Below, piece after piece: positions 13,558 through 20,664 of a DNA stretch of 20,664 nucleotides. Within the stretch, counting starts at the first letter, position 1; each line of letters begins with the position of its first letter. A program made the translations under genes and the position numbers. Source of the DNA: CAZTHL01 sp964613585 (lineage in GTDB: Bacteria > Pseudomonadota > Alphaproteobacteria > DSM-16000 > Inquilinaceae); the NCBI GenBank assembly GCA_964613585.1, contig CAZTHL010000065.1, positions 1-20,664 on the forward strand, given 5' to 3'. The notes below the pieces were generated by a model. That model was not told the origin of the DNA. It did not search any database and saw nothing but the letters and a program-made list of their open reading frames with translations.

Positions 13558-15432
13558 ATGTCGCCGCCTGCGGCAGGCCGGCCCGAGCAGCCCGTCGTCG
13601 GCGTCGGCGCCGTGGTGTTCCGCGGCCGGCGCGTTCTCCTGGTGCGCCGGGCCACGCCGCCGCTTCAGGATGAATGGAGCCTGCCCGGTGGCCGGCAGGA
13701 GCTGGGCGAGACGCTGCTCGAGGCCGCAGCGCGCGAGGTGCGGGAGGAGACCGGCCTCCTGATCCGGCCAAGCGAGGTGATCACCGCCGTCGACAGCATC
13801 CATCGGGCGCCGGACGGCGGCATCGCCTACCATTTCACCCTGGTCGACGTGCTGGCCGAGAGCCCTGCGCACGACGGCGAGCCTGTCGCCGGCGACGATG
13901 CCGCCGCGGTGCGCTGGGCGGACCTCGACGAGATCGACGCCCTCATCGCATGGCCGACAACCCGGGAGGTGATCCGCCTCGCCGCCCGACGACGGTCAGC
14001 CCCCGACACCGCCGAGCGCCGCACCGACCCCGAGCCGCCGCGCCTGCGCCGCCGCCCGGACGCGGGCCGCCTCATGCGCAGCCCGATGGGTGCCCTGATC
14101 GCGCGCCCCTGGTTCGACGACGTCTCGCTCCGCCTGCTGGCGGACTGGTACTTCCCCATGTCCCGGGCCTGGGCCGCCGCCATCCTGGCGGCCGGGTCGC
14201 CGGCGCGCTTCGCCGAGTTGCTGCCCGAGGCCGCCCCGGCCCGCGGCTCGTTCTGGCTTGGCCGCGCCCTCGAGGACGTCGCCGCCGCCCAGGCCCGCCT
14301 CGACGAGGCCGATCGGCGCTGGCGCACCGCCTTCTTCGGCGACAAGGACCCGGCCGGCAACGACCACGCCGGCGAGGCCGCGCGCGTGGCCGCCGAGGAC
14401 GCCCGGCTGGACGCCGCCACTGCGCTCGGCACCCTGCGGCTGCGGTTCGCCGTCCTGGCGCGCTCGCGCCGGCTGCCCGCCTGCGCCTGGGCCATCCCGG
14501 CGGCGGCCGCGGTCGACACGGCGCACGGCGCCCGGCTCGCCGCCCCGGCCTCGGCCTACGCGCTGCCCGACCCCGCGCCGCTGCCCGGGCAAAGCCGCGC
14601 CGTGCGCGGCGAGCTCGGGCCGGAATACTGGCTGTGCTTCCCGTCACCGGCGACCCGTCCGGGCGGCCGCTGCTGGGCCCGGGTCTATGAGCCCGAGGGC
14701 GCGGTGGCGCCGCCGACGGTCATCCATCTGCACGGCATCTGCGTCGAGCCCGAGCATCTGCGCCAGCCGCTCCGCGAGGTCGAGTCTTATGTCCGCCGTG
14801 GCCTGCGGGTTGTCGCACCGGAGGCTCCGTTCCACGGCCGACGCCGGCTGCCCGGCCAGTACGGCGGCGAGCCCTTCGTCGCCACGGCGCCGCTCGGCGC
14901 GCTCGACCTGTTCGCGGCGGCCGTGCGCGAGCTCGGCCTGCTGACGCGCTGGGCGCGGGCCGCCGGCTCCCCATCGGTCGGCTGGAGCGGCATCAGCCTG
15001 GGCGCGCTCACCGCCCAGCTCGCCGCGGTGCACGCCGCCGGCTGGCCGGCGGACGCCCGCGCCGACGCGCTGCTGCTCGCCACCACCAGCGAGGGCGTCG
15101 ACGAGATCGCCCTCGACAGCGAGTTCGCCCGCGCCTTCGGCCTCGACCGTGCTCTGGCCGCAGCCGGCTGGACCGCCGAGCGTCTGCGCCGGTGGGCACC
15201 GCTCATCGAGCCGGCCGGCCCGCCGGTCGTGCCCGCGGCCGATATCTTCATGGTCCTGGGCAGCGCCGACACGGTGGCCCCGTTCGGTGGCGGCCTCACC
15301 CTGGCGCGGCGCTGGGCCATCCCGCCCGACCAGGTCTCAGTCCGGCGCCAAGGCCATTTCTCGGTCTCCGCCGGCCTGATGGCCGACGACAGCCCGATGG
15401 CCGCCTTCGCCCGCCGCCTGCGCCGCCGGTAG
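13558..15432 (+). CDS. Nudix hydrolase fused to an alpha/beta-hydrolase domain
   Basis: This 624-residue fusion has two recognisable parts. Residues about 11-145 are a Nudix domain with a perfect box: Gly45, Glu51, then REVREETGL at 59-67, and PLQDEWSLPGG just before. Such domains hydrolyse nucleoside diphosphate-linked compounds. A basic Pro/Arg linker (145-173) follows. Residues about 175-624 include a helical region, then an alpha/beta-hydrolase core: TVIHLHGICVEPEHL (387-401), VVAPEAPFHGRRR (418-430), nucleophile Ser480 in GWSGISLGAL, Asp571 in LGSADTVAP, and His600 in RQGHFSVSAG. The core pattern recalls ABHD18/DUF2048-like proteins, a tentative match. ATG 13558 is coupled to the preceding degenerate Nudix gene. 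The end of that gene does not overlap, and the frame shows no stop at the domain junction. The function is unknown; a two-step hydrolysis of one metabolite is a guess. Confidence 0.85.
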   Translation: MSPPAAGRPEQPVVGVGAVVFRGRRVLLVRRATPPLQDEWSLPGGRQELGETLLEAAAREVREETGLLIRPSEVITAVDSIHRAPDGGIAYHFTLVDVLAESPAHDGEPVAGDDAAAVRWADLDEIDALIAWPTTREVIRLAARRRSAPDTAERRTDPEPPRLRRRPDAGRLMRSPMGALIARPWFDDVSLRLLADWYFPMSRAWAAAILAAGSPARFAELLPEAAPARGSFWLGRALEDVAAAQARLDEADRRWRTAFFGDKDPAGNDHAGEAARVAAEDARLDAATALGTLRLRFAVLARSRRLPACAWAIPAAAAVDTAHGARLAAPASAYALPDPAPLPGQSRAVRGELGPEYWLCFPSPATRPGGRCWARVYEPEGAVAPPTVIHLHGICVEPEHLRQPLREVESYVRRGLRVVAPEAPFHGRRRLPGQYGGEPFVATAPLGALDLFAAAVRELGLLTRWARAAGSPSVGWSGISLGALTAQLAAVHAAGWPADARADALLLATTSEGVDEIALDSEFARAFGLDRALAAAGWTAERLRRWAPLIEPAGPPVVPAADIFMVLGSADTVAPFGGGLTLARRWAIPPDQVSVRRQGHFSVSAGLMADDSPMAAFARRLRRR

Positions 15433-15622
15433 GAAGGCGCGGCATTGAGGCAACGTCCGCCGTCGAGCTTCACCCGACCGTCGCGTGCCCCGGGACGGCG
15501 GCAATGAACCCGCTTGACCGGCCCCCGAGCCGCCGTTGAAGAATGGGCAGCCTTTCGCCCGTACAGTGGTGCCGTTCCCCGGCCTCGGCCCTTGGCCCAG
15601 GCAGCGTCCTGAAGGATCGATC

Positions 15623-15814
15623 ATGTTCGTTTGCATCTGCAACGCGCTGACCGACAAGCAGATCTGGACGGTGCTGCGCGGCGGCGCCCGCTGCGCCGTC
15701 GATGTCCACCCCGCGCTCGGCTGCGCCGTGCAATGCGGCCAGTGCCTGACCACCATCGAGACCATGGTCAAGCAGTTCGAGGCCGAGGACCGGCTGCCGC
15801 TCGCCGCCGAATGA
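15623..15814 (+). CDS. bfd: Bacterioferritin-associated ferredoxin
   Basis: Bfd is a small [2Fe-2S] protein that reduces and releases iron stored in bacterioferritin. This protein has 63 residues, the normal size. It starts MFVCICNALTDKQI, the family opening, with Cys4-x-Cys6. The second pair is Cys38-x-x-Cys41 in AVQCGQCLTTIE, giving four cluster ligands. Two additional cysteines (24 and 34) are also present. The start is ATG 15623 with AAGGA eight bases upstream; a longer in-frame extension upstream has no similarity. No bacterioferritin gene lies nearby, so it is an orphan here. It runs convergently toward the leucine dehydrogenase-type gene with 33 bases between stops. No clear iron-responsive box was seen in the 190-bp region upstream. 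Confidence 0.92.
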   Translation: MFVCICNALTDKQIWTVLRGGARCAVDVHPALGCAVQCGQCLTTIETMVKQFEAEDRLPLAAE

Positions 15815-15847
15815 GCTTGGAGCGGCCGCCCGCGCCGCGTCTCCGTC

Positions 15848-16906
15848 TCACGCGGCCAGCGTCTGCCGGCTCCCCGCCTCCTCGAGCCGCGCCGCCGCCA
15901 GCCGGTCAGCCATGTCGCCGGTCGGCAGCCCCGCGCGCGCCGCGCTCTCGAACACGCCGCGCAGGGTCTCGCCGATCCCGTCGATCCGGTCGTCTACCCG
16001 GTCCCGGGCCTCGCCGAGCGCCTCCGCCGCCACGCAGATCAGCCCGCCCGCGTTGATCACATAGTCCGGGGCATAGAGGATGCCGCGCTCGGCCAGCGCC
16101 CGTCCGTGCCGTGCCTCGGCCAGCTGGTTGTTGGCCGCGCCGGCGACGATGGCCGCCCGGAGCCGGCCGACGGTGCCGTCGTCGAGCACCGCGCCCAGCG
16201 CGCAGGGCGCGAGCACCTCGACCTCGGCATCGTAGATGGCCTCGGGCGCGGTCGCCTCGGCGCCGAGCTCGGCCACGGTCCGGCGCACCACCGCCGCGTC
16301 GAGATCGGCCACCACGAGCCGCGCCCCGGCGTCGGCCAGCAGGCGGCACAGGTGCCGGCCCACTTGGCCCAGGCCCTGCACCGCGACACGCACGCCCTCA
16401 AGCGAGCCCGACCCGCGCCGGTGCCGGAGCGCGGCCCGGATCCCGGCCAGCACCCCCCGGGCCGTGTGCGGCGAGGGATCGCCATAGCCGCCCTCGGCGA
16501 CCGGCAGGCCGGTGACATGGGCGGTCTCCTGCCGGAACCGCAGCATGTCCGCCTCGGTCATGCCGACATCCTCGGCGATGATATAGTGCCCGCCGAGCGC
16601 GTCGACCGCCCGGCCCATGGCGGCCAGCAGCGCCGGCGTCTTGTCCTCGGGCGACCGGCCGAGGATCACCGCCTTGCCGCCGCCGAGCGGCAGGCCGGCC
16701 ATCGCCGCCTTGAAGCTCATGCCGCGGGACAGGCGCAGCACGTCGCGCAGGGCCTCGGCGCCGCTGCCATAGGGCCACATGCGGCAGCCGCCGAGCGCCG
16801 GCCCGCGGCCGGTGTGGTGAAGAGCGATGATCGCGCGCAGGCCTGTCCGCCGGTCGTGGATCCACTCCACCCGCTCATGGCCGTCGAACTCGGGCGCGTC
16901 GAACAT
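15848..16906 (-). CDS. Leucine-type amino acid dehydrogenase (Glu/Leu/Phe/Val family)
   Basis: This enzyme catalyses NAD-dependent oxidative deamination of branched-chain or aromatic amino acids. The protein has 352 residues, close to leucine dehydrogenases. The N-terminal domain has ALHHTGRGPALGGCRMWPY (29-46) and the catalytic lysines Lys66 in MSFKAA and Lys78 in LPLGGGKA. DVGM (113-116) and GDPSPHTARGV follow. The NAD domain begins near 170 with GLGQVG (178-183), and an acidic residue (Asp201 in VVADLD) indicates NAD use. AANNQL and YVINAGGLI are also family signatures. ATG 16906 has GGGAGA upstream; the in-frame extension to 17080 is Ala/Pro-rich and unlike the family. It is divergent from the nucleoside hydrolase. 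Leucine is the best substrate guess, but valine or phenylalanine is possible. Confidence 0.93.
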   Translation of the reverse strand: MFDAPEFDGHERVEWIHDRRTGLRAIIALHHTGRGPALGGCRMWPYGSGAEALRDVLRLSRGMSFKAAMAGLPLGGGKAVILGRSPEDKTPALLAAMGRAVDALGGHYIIAEDVGMTEADMLRFRQETAHVTGLPVAEGGYGDPSPHTARGVLAGIRAALRHRRGSGSLEGVRVAVQGLGQVGRHLCRLLADAGARLVVADLDAAVVRRTVAELGAEATAPEAIYDAEVEVLAPCALGAVLDDGTVGRLRAAIVAGAANNQLAEARHGRALAERGILYAPDYVINAGGLICVAAEALGEARDRVDDRIDGIGETLRGVFESAARAGLPTGDMADRLAAARLEEAGSRQTLAA

Positions 16907-17169
16907 CACTCGTCTCCCTGATGGAAGGCCGGCCGCCCCGGCCGGTCCGGAGGCCGAAATCTGCCTCCCGCGGGCGGCCGGCGCAACGCCGGCGGGAGGC
17001 CGCGCCGCAGCTCGACCGAAGAGTGCGCCGACGGCCCGCGGTCGGAAAGCCTCGCTCGAGACCGGTCTTGCGGCCGGCATGATCCTTTCTCGTCCCGGCG
17101 CCCCCGGCTTGACGGAGCCGCGAGCCCCGGGCCATCGTTCACCCCGTTCCCGCGCGGCGAGGCAGCCCC

Positions 17170-18120
17170 ATGGCCCCCCGGCCGATCATCATCGACACCG
17201 ACCCCGGCCAGGACGACGCCGTGGCGATCCTGCTGGCGCTCGCCTCGCCGGAGCTCGAGCTGCTAGGCCTCACCACGGTCGCCGGCAACGTGCCGCTGCC
17301 GCTCACCACCCGCAACGCGCGCATCGTCTGCGAGCTGGCCGGCCGCTCGGACATGCCCGTCTTCGCCGGCTGCCCGCGGCCGATGCTGCGCCCGCTGCAC
17401 ACCGCCGAGGACGTGCACGGCGCCACCGGCCTCGACGGCATCGTCCGGCCCGAGCCGGTCATGCCGGTGCGGCCCGAGCACGCGGTCGACTGGCTGGTGG
17501 CGACCCTGATGGCGGCGCCCGAGCGCTCGATCACCCTGTGCGCGATCGGCCCGCTCACCAACATCGCGCTCGCCATCATCCAGCAGCCGGCGATCGTGCC
17601 GCGCCTGGCCGAGATCGTGCTCATGGGCGGCGCGGCCTTCCAGGGCGGCAACACCACCCCGGCGGCCGAGTTCAACATCCTCGTCGACCCGCACGCCGCC
17701 CATGTGGTGCTCGAGGCGGCGGCGGCCGAGGCGGTGCCGCTCGTCATGGTGCCGCTCGACTGCACCCACAAGGCACTGATGACCGAGGCGCGGATCGGCC
17801 GGCTGCGCGCCGCCGGCGGCCGGGTCAGCGCCGCGGTGGCCGACTTGCTGGAGGCCTATGGCCGCTACGACCGCCGCAAGTACGGCACCCTCGGCGGGCC
17901 GCTGCACGACCCCTGCACCATCGCCTGGCTGATCGAGCCCGAGCTGTTCGCCGGCCGCCGCTGCGCCGTGGCCGTCGAGACCGCCTCGCCCCTGACGCTC
18001 GGCATGACCGTGGTCGACTGGTGGGGGGTCACCGGCCGGCCGCCGAACGCGCTGGTGCTCGACCATGTCGACGCCGACGGCTTCGTCGACCTGATCGCCG
18101 GCCGTCTCGCCCGCCTTTGA
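17170..18120 (+). CDS. Inosine-uridine-type nucleoside hydrolase
   Basis: Nucleoside hydrolases split ribonucleosides into base and ribose in salvage. The protein has 316 residues, typical. The calcium-binding signature DTDPGQDDA is at 9-17 (Asp11, Asp15, Asp16). Asn40 lies in TTVAGN, Glu167 and Asn169 in PAAEFNILVDPHAA, and His246-Asp247 in GGPLHDPCTIAW, the last placed like the active-site His-Asp of the family. Start ATG 17170 has GAGG about nine bases before. The 263-bp gap shared with the divergent dehydrogenase gene holds the promoter. The stop is 25 bases from the convergent permease stop. Base specificity cannot be read with confidence. Confidence 0.95.
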   Translation: MAPRPIIIDTDPGQDDAVAILLALASPELELLGLTTVAGNVPLPLTTRNARIVCELAGRSDMPVFAGCPRPMLRPLHTAEDVHGATGLDGIVRPEPVMPVRPEHAVDWLVATLMAAPERSITLCAIGPLTNIALAIIQQPAIVPRLAEIVLMGGAAFQGGNTTPAAEFNILVDPHAAHVVLEAAAAEAVPLVMVPLDCTHKALMTEARIGRLRAAGGRVSAAVADLLEAYGRYDRRKYGTLGGPLHDPCTIAWLIEPELFAGRRCAVAVETASPLTLGMTVVDWWGVTGRPPNALVLDHVDADGFVDLIAGRLARL

Positions 18121-18145
18121 TCCCCTCATCACGCGGCCCGGCCGG

Positions 18146-19975
18146 TCACAGGGGGAACAGCAGCGGCACGGCCAGAAGCGTGACCACCATGGCCAGCGCC
18201 TGCAGCGGCACGCCGATGCGCACGAAGTCCGTGAAGCGATAGTGCCCGGGCCCGAGCACCAGGGTATTGACCGGCGAGGCGACCGGGGTGGCGAAGGCGG
18301 TCGACGCGGCGATGGCCACGGTCATGGCCAGCGCATAGGGCGACACCCCGAGCCCCTGGGCGGCGCCGATGGCGATCGGCGCCAGCAGCACCGTGGTCGC
18401 GGTGTTGGAGATGAACTGGCTGAACACCGAGGTGATGACGAACAGGCCGGCCATCAGCACGAGCGGGCCATAGGGGCCGAGCGCGCCGATCAGCCCGTCG
18501 ACGATGAGCGCCATGCCGCCCGTTTGCTCGAGCGCCGTGGCCATGGGCAGCATGCCGGCGATCAGCACCAGGCTCTGCCAGTTGATGCTGCGGTAGGCCT
18601 CGTCCATGCGCACGCAGCCGGTGACCACCATGGCGGTGGCGGCGAGCAGCACGGCGGTGACCGCCGGCAGCACCTCGAAGGTCATCAGCCCGAGCATGCC
18701 GACGACCACGGCGAGCGCCACCGGCGCCAGCGCCCGGGCCGGCGCGACACCCTCGAGCTCGCGCGGCAGGGCGAGCACGATCAGCTCGTCCCGGGCCCGG
18801 TCGAGCACGCGGATCTGCTCCCAGCCGCCGCCGACCAGCAGGGTGTCGCCGAAGCCGAGCATGGTCTCGCCCGGCACCAGCGGCAGCGGCCGGCCGCCGC
18901 GCCGGGCCGCCAGCACGCTGACGCCGTAGCGCTCGCGAAAGCGGTGGTGCTTCAGGGTGCCGCCGACCAGCGGCGATTCCGGCGCCACCAGCACCTCGGC
19001 GACGCCCAGGTCGCGCGCCAGATCCTGCGCCTCGGCGGCGTCGTGCCAGGCCGGCCGCTCGAGCCCCTCGGCCTCGGCCAGGCGCGCCACGGCCTCCTCC
19101 GGCGCCACGGTGATCAGGGTGTCGCCCGCCTCCAGCCGGCTGTCGATGAGCGCCGGCATGACCGGGGCGGCGATGCGGCCCTGGCGGACGATGCCGACCA
19201 CGGTGACGCCGAAGCGGGTGCGCAGCTGCGCCTCGGCGATGGTGCGGCCGCCGAGGGCGCTTCCCTCCGGAATGGCGAGCCGGTGCAGTTGCCCGGCGAG
19301 CCCGTACTCCTCGGCCAGGTCGCGCAGGGTCTTCCTCGGCCGGGGTGCCCGCGCCGCGGTCTCGCGCCGCGGCAGCAGGCGGGTACCGACCACGACCATG
19401 AAGCCGATGCCGACGGCGAGCACGGCGAGGCCGATGGGCGTGAAGGCGAAGAAGTTGAACGGCTCGAGGCCGGCGCGCTTGAGCTCCTCGGACACCACCA
19501 GGTTGGGCGGCGTGCCGATCAGCGTGAGCATGCCGCCGATGAGCGAGGCGATGGACACCGGCAGCAGCAGCCGCGACGGGGACAGGTCGCCGCGCGCGGC
19601 GAGGCTGAGCACGACCGGGATCATGATCGCCACGGTGCCGGTCGAGCTCATGAACGCCGACAGCACGGCCACGGTGATCATGAGCAGGACCAGGAGCCGG
19701 GTCTCGCCGCTGCCGGCGGCCCGGGTGAGCTGCAGGCCGACCTGCTGGGCGACGCCGGTGCGGAACAGCCCCTCGCCGACCACGAAGAGCCCGGCGATGA
19801 GCAGCACCACCGGGTCGCCGAAGCCGGCGACGGCCTCGCGTGGCGTCAGGATGCCGCCCAGCATCAGCGCCAGCACGACGCCGATCGCCACGAGGTCGAG
19901 CCGCACCTTGTCGCTGGCGAACAGCGCGACGGTGACGGCCAGCAGCGCGAAGACGAAGATCAGCTCGCCGCTCAC
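18146..19975 (-). CDS. SLC13-family anion permease with two RCK_C domains
   Basis: This inner-membrane transporter has 609 residues. Its N-terminal half (1-200) holds several membrane segments and the first conserved hairpin SSTGTVAIMIPV (110-121), with GTPPNLV at 154-160. Residues about 230-300 and 325-390 are two RCK_C (TrkA_C) domains (IPEGSALGGRTIAEAQLRTR, then APESPLVGGTLKHHRFRERY), cytosolic ligand-sensing modules between the two membrane halves. The second half (410-609) has the matching hairpin FISNTATTVLLAPIAIGAA (521-539). This is the SLC13/divalent-anion-symporter layout; substrates include sulfate, phosphate-like or dicarboxylate anions, not distinguishable here. The start is GTG 19975, giving a first membrane helix VSGELIFVFALLAVT; the longer in-frame region to 20137 is Arg/Pro-rich and unlikely. 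It converges with the nucleoside hydrolase, 25 bases between stops. Confidence 0.93.
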   Translation of the reverse strand: MSGELIFVFALLAVTVALFASDKVRLDLVAIGVVLALMLGGILTPREAVAGFGDPVVLLIAGLFVVGEGLFRTGVAQQVGLQLTRAAGSGETRLLVLLMITVAVLSAFMSSTGTVAIMIPVVLSLAARGDLSPSRLLLPVSIASLIGGMLTLIGTPPNLVVSEELKRAGLEPFNFFAFTPIGLAVLAVGIGFMVVVGTRLLPRRETAARAPRPRKTLRDLAEEYGLAGQLHRLAIPEGSALGGRTIAEAQLRTRFGVTVVGIVRQGRIAAPVMPALIDSRLEAGDTLITVAPEEAVARLAEAEGLERPAWHDAAEAQDLARDLGVAEVLVAPESPLVGGTLKHHRFRERYGVSVLAARRGGRPLPLVPGETMLGFGDTLLVGGGWEQIRVLDRARDELIVLALPRELEGVAPARALAPVALAVVVGMLGLMTFEVLPAVTAVLLAATAMVVTGCVRMDEAYRSINWQSLVLIAGMLPMATALEQTGGMALIVDGLIGALGPYGPLVLMAGLFVITSVFSQFISNTATTVLLAPIAIGAAQGLGVSPYALAMTVAIAASTAFATPVASPVNTLVLGPGHYRFTDFVRIGVPLQALAMVVTLLAVPLLFPL

Positions 19976-20147
19976 GGCCGGCGCTCCGGGCACGCGGCGT
20001 GGCCGTCGCGGCGGTCCGGCCCCGGGAGGGTGCCGGCGTCGCATCCCGTCGCCGGACGGCGCGACGGGCGCCGGGGAGCGGGCCGGCGGACCGGCCGGCG
20101 GCCGGAGAGGGACGCGAGGCCGGCGGTGTCGCGCCACCCCTCGGATC

Positions 20148-20177
20148 CATTGCGTAGCGATTTGTAGGCCTGCGTAG
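20148..20177 (-). promoter_or_regulatory. Three 10-bp-phased CTAC repeats upstream of the permease
   Basis: Read on the minus strand the units are CTACGCAGGC, CTACAAATCG and CTACGCAATG, each exactly 10 bases. The last ends 172 bases before the permease GTG. Sequence and position mirror 7630-7659 upstream of the thiolase, where the last unit ends 181 bases before the ATG. A binding site or leader element is the likeliest reading, though a shared short peptide is also possible (both loci read R-P-T-x-A-Y-K-x-L-R in one frame). Confidence 0.45.
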
Positions 20178-20227
20178 GTCTCCGCAGGGCGCCCCGAGCC
20201 GACGGCGCACGCATCGCCGCCCGCGCC

Positions 20228-20284
20228 AGCACGGCGCCGTTCGGCACGGCGCCGCCCGGCACGGCGCCGCCCGGCACGGCCGGA
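20228..20284 (+). repeat. 15-bp GC-rich tandem repeats
   Basis: GGCACGGCGCCGCCC occurs twice exactly (20243 and 20258). An imperfect unit precedes it (AGCACGGCGCCGTTC, 20228) and a partial unit follows (GGCACGGCCGGA, 20273). It lies in the leader region of the permease gene. No function is apparent. Confidence 0.7.
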
Positions 20285-20609
20285 GCGGCTGTCCCGCGTC
20301 CCGTCTCGCCGGTCCTGCCTCGATCGCGGATCATGCCCCTAGCCGCTCCTGTCCGGCACTCATCCGAGCCCGCCAACCTTACGTCGTCCTACGACGGACC
20401 CGTTGCAAGGATCCTATTCCTTGTTTCGGCGCTTTTCAAGCGGCAAGTGACCGCTGAAGCGCTTTCCTGAGCACCCCAACAGGATGCCCGCATTGGGACG
20501 CACGTGCGGCCGTGCCCTTCGGGCTTGCCCATGCGAGAGCCGGAGACCGATGACGTCGCTCATCGCGCGGCCTCCTGTCGCCGCATGGCGATCGGGCCGC
20601 GCGGGGGCT

Positions 20610-20640
20610 GATCGTGCCCCGTAGCGTGGTGTAAGAGCTG
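20610..20640 (-). repeat. Third, diverged copy of the 31-bp repeat, inverted
   Basis: The complement of 20610-20640 matches copies 1 and 2 at 25 of 31 positions, keeping CAGCTC, TACACCAC and the GGGxCACGA block. It is in the opposite orientation. It may mark another insertion-sequence end just inside or beyond the window edge. Confidence 0.5.
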
Positions 20641-20664
20641 CGGCGTCGATGCGTTCCCCGGTGT

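Larger units (their letters stand above)
19976..20664. other. Upstream region of the permease gene and right edge
   Basis: No supported gene is present in about 690 bases. An Arg/Pro-rich frame on the minus strand across this interval has no recognisable domain. The interval holds the CTAC-triplet (20148-20177), short 15-bp repeats (20228-20284), a small hairpin CGTCGT-CCT-ACGACG near 20383-20397, and the third copy of the 31-bp repeat (20610-20640). No clear -35/-10 pair was found for the permease. Confidence 0.4.

Noticed and set aside
16907..17080. Longer start for the leucine-type dehydrogenase
   Set aside because: The extra 58 residues are low-complexity and unlike the family. ATG 16906 has a good GGGAGA ribosome binding site.
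18242..20167. Plus-strand 640-residue open frame opposite the permease
   Set aside because: It is His/Gln/Asp/Gly-rich antisense shadow without domains. The minus-strand permease has clear membrane segments and RCK_C domains.
19972..20376. Small minus-strand protein with PGGAV repeats upstream of the permease
   Set aside because: There is no domain and its composition follows the GC-rich repeats. It overlaps the permease start. The shared R-P-T-x-A-Y-K-x-L-R string is better treated as a DNA motif until other copies are found.

Overview
The window looks like chromosomal DNA of a high-GC alphaproteobacterium, probably Rhodospirillales-like. The signs are strong GC bias at third codon positions, an alphaproteobacterial-type PhaR regulator beside a short cysteine-type PHA synthase, and a complete phaA/phaB route. 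No rRNA, tRNA or CRISPR array was seen. The species cannot be named from the sequence alone.

Region 1 (1-4900) is an accessory islet with visibly lower GC than the rest. Read on the minus strand it holds a 5'-truncated type I restriction specificity gene (hsdS remnant), a hipA kinase toxin gene, and an overlapping gene for an HTH protein with a DUF1488-like tail. An array of GTTTTATAG-type inverted half-sites lies between hsdS and hipA. A complete IS1634-family element (about 2599-4496) has cut hsdS. Two identical 31-bp sequences (22-52 and 4499-4529) bracket the islet, and a diverged third copy lies at the far right end in the opposite orientation. A 7-copy array of 17-bp tandem repeats closes the islet.

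Region 2 (4975-12605) is a polyhydroxyalkanoate (PHA) locus. It contains phaR (minus strand), then divergently a small PhaE-like helical protein whose frame overlaps phaC by about 240 bp. Next come a divergent thiolase, phaA thiolase and phaB reductase, a strong intrinsic terminator (with a possible small RNA just before it), and a 3-hydroxyacyl-CoA dehydrogenase. Together these condense acetyl-CoA (PhaA), reduce acetoacetyl-CoA (PhaB), polymerise (PhaC) and regulate (PhaR). Short tandem arrays sharing a GGTC-rich core sit beside phaR, between phaC and the first thiolase, and between the two thiolases.

Region 3 (12884-18120) holds a catalytically degenerate Nudix-fold protein two bases upstream of a Nudix plus alpha/beta-hydrolase fusion, a bacterioferritin-associated ferredoxin, a convergent leucine-dehydrogenase-type gene, and a divergent nucleoside hydrolase.

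Region 4 (18146-20664) holds an SLC13-type permease with two RCK_C (TrkA_C) domains on the minus strand. Its roughly 690-bp upstream region carries a 10-bp-phased CTAC triplet motif. The same motif occurs at almost the same distance upstream of the first thiolase. The points most worth following up are the reversed, overlapping hipA/HTH-DUF1488 module, the paired degenerate-Nudix / Nudix-hydrolase genes, the phaC overlap, and the shared phased motif and related minisatellites.
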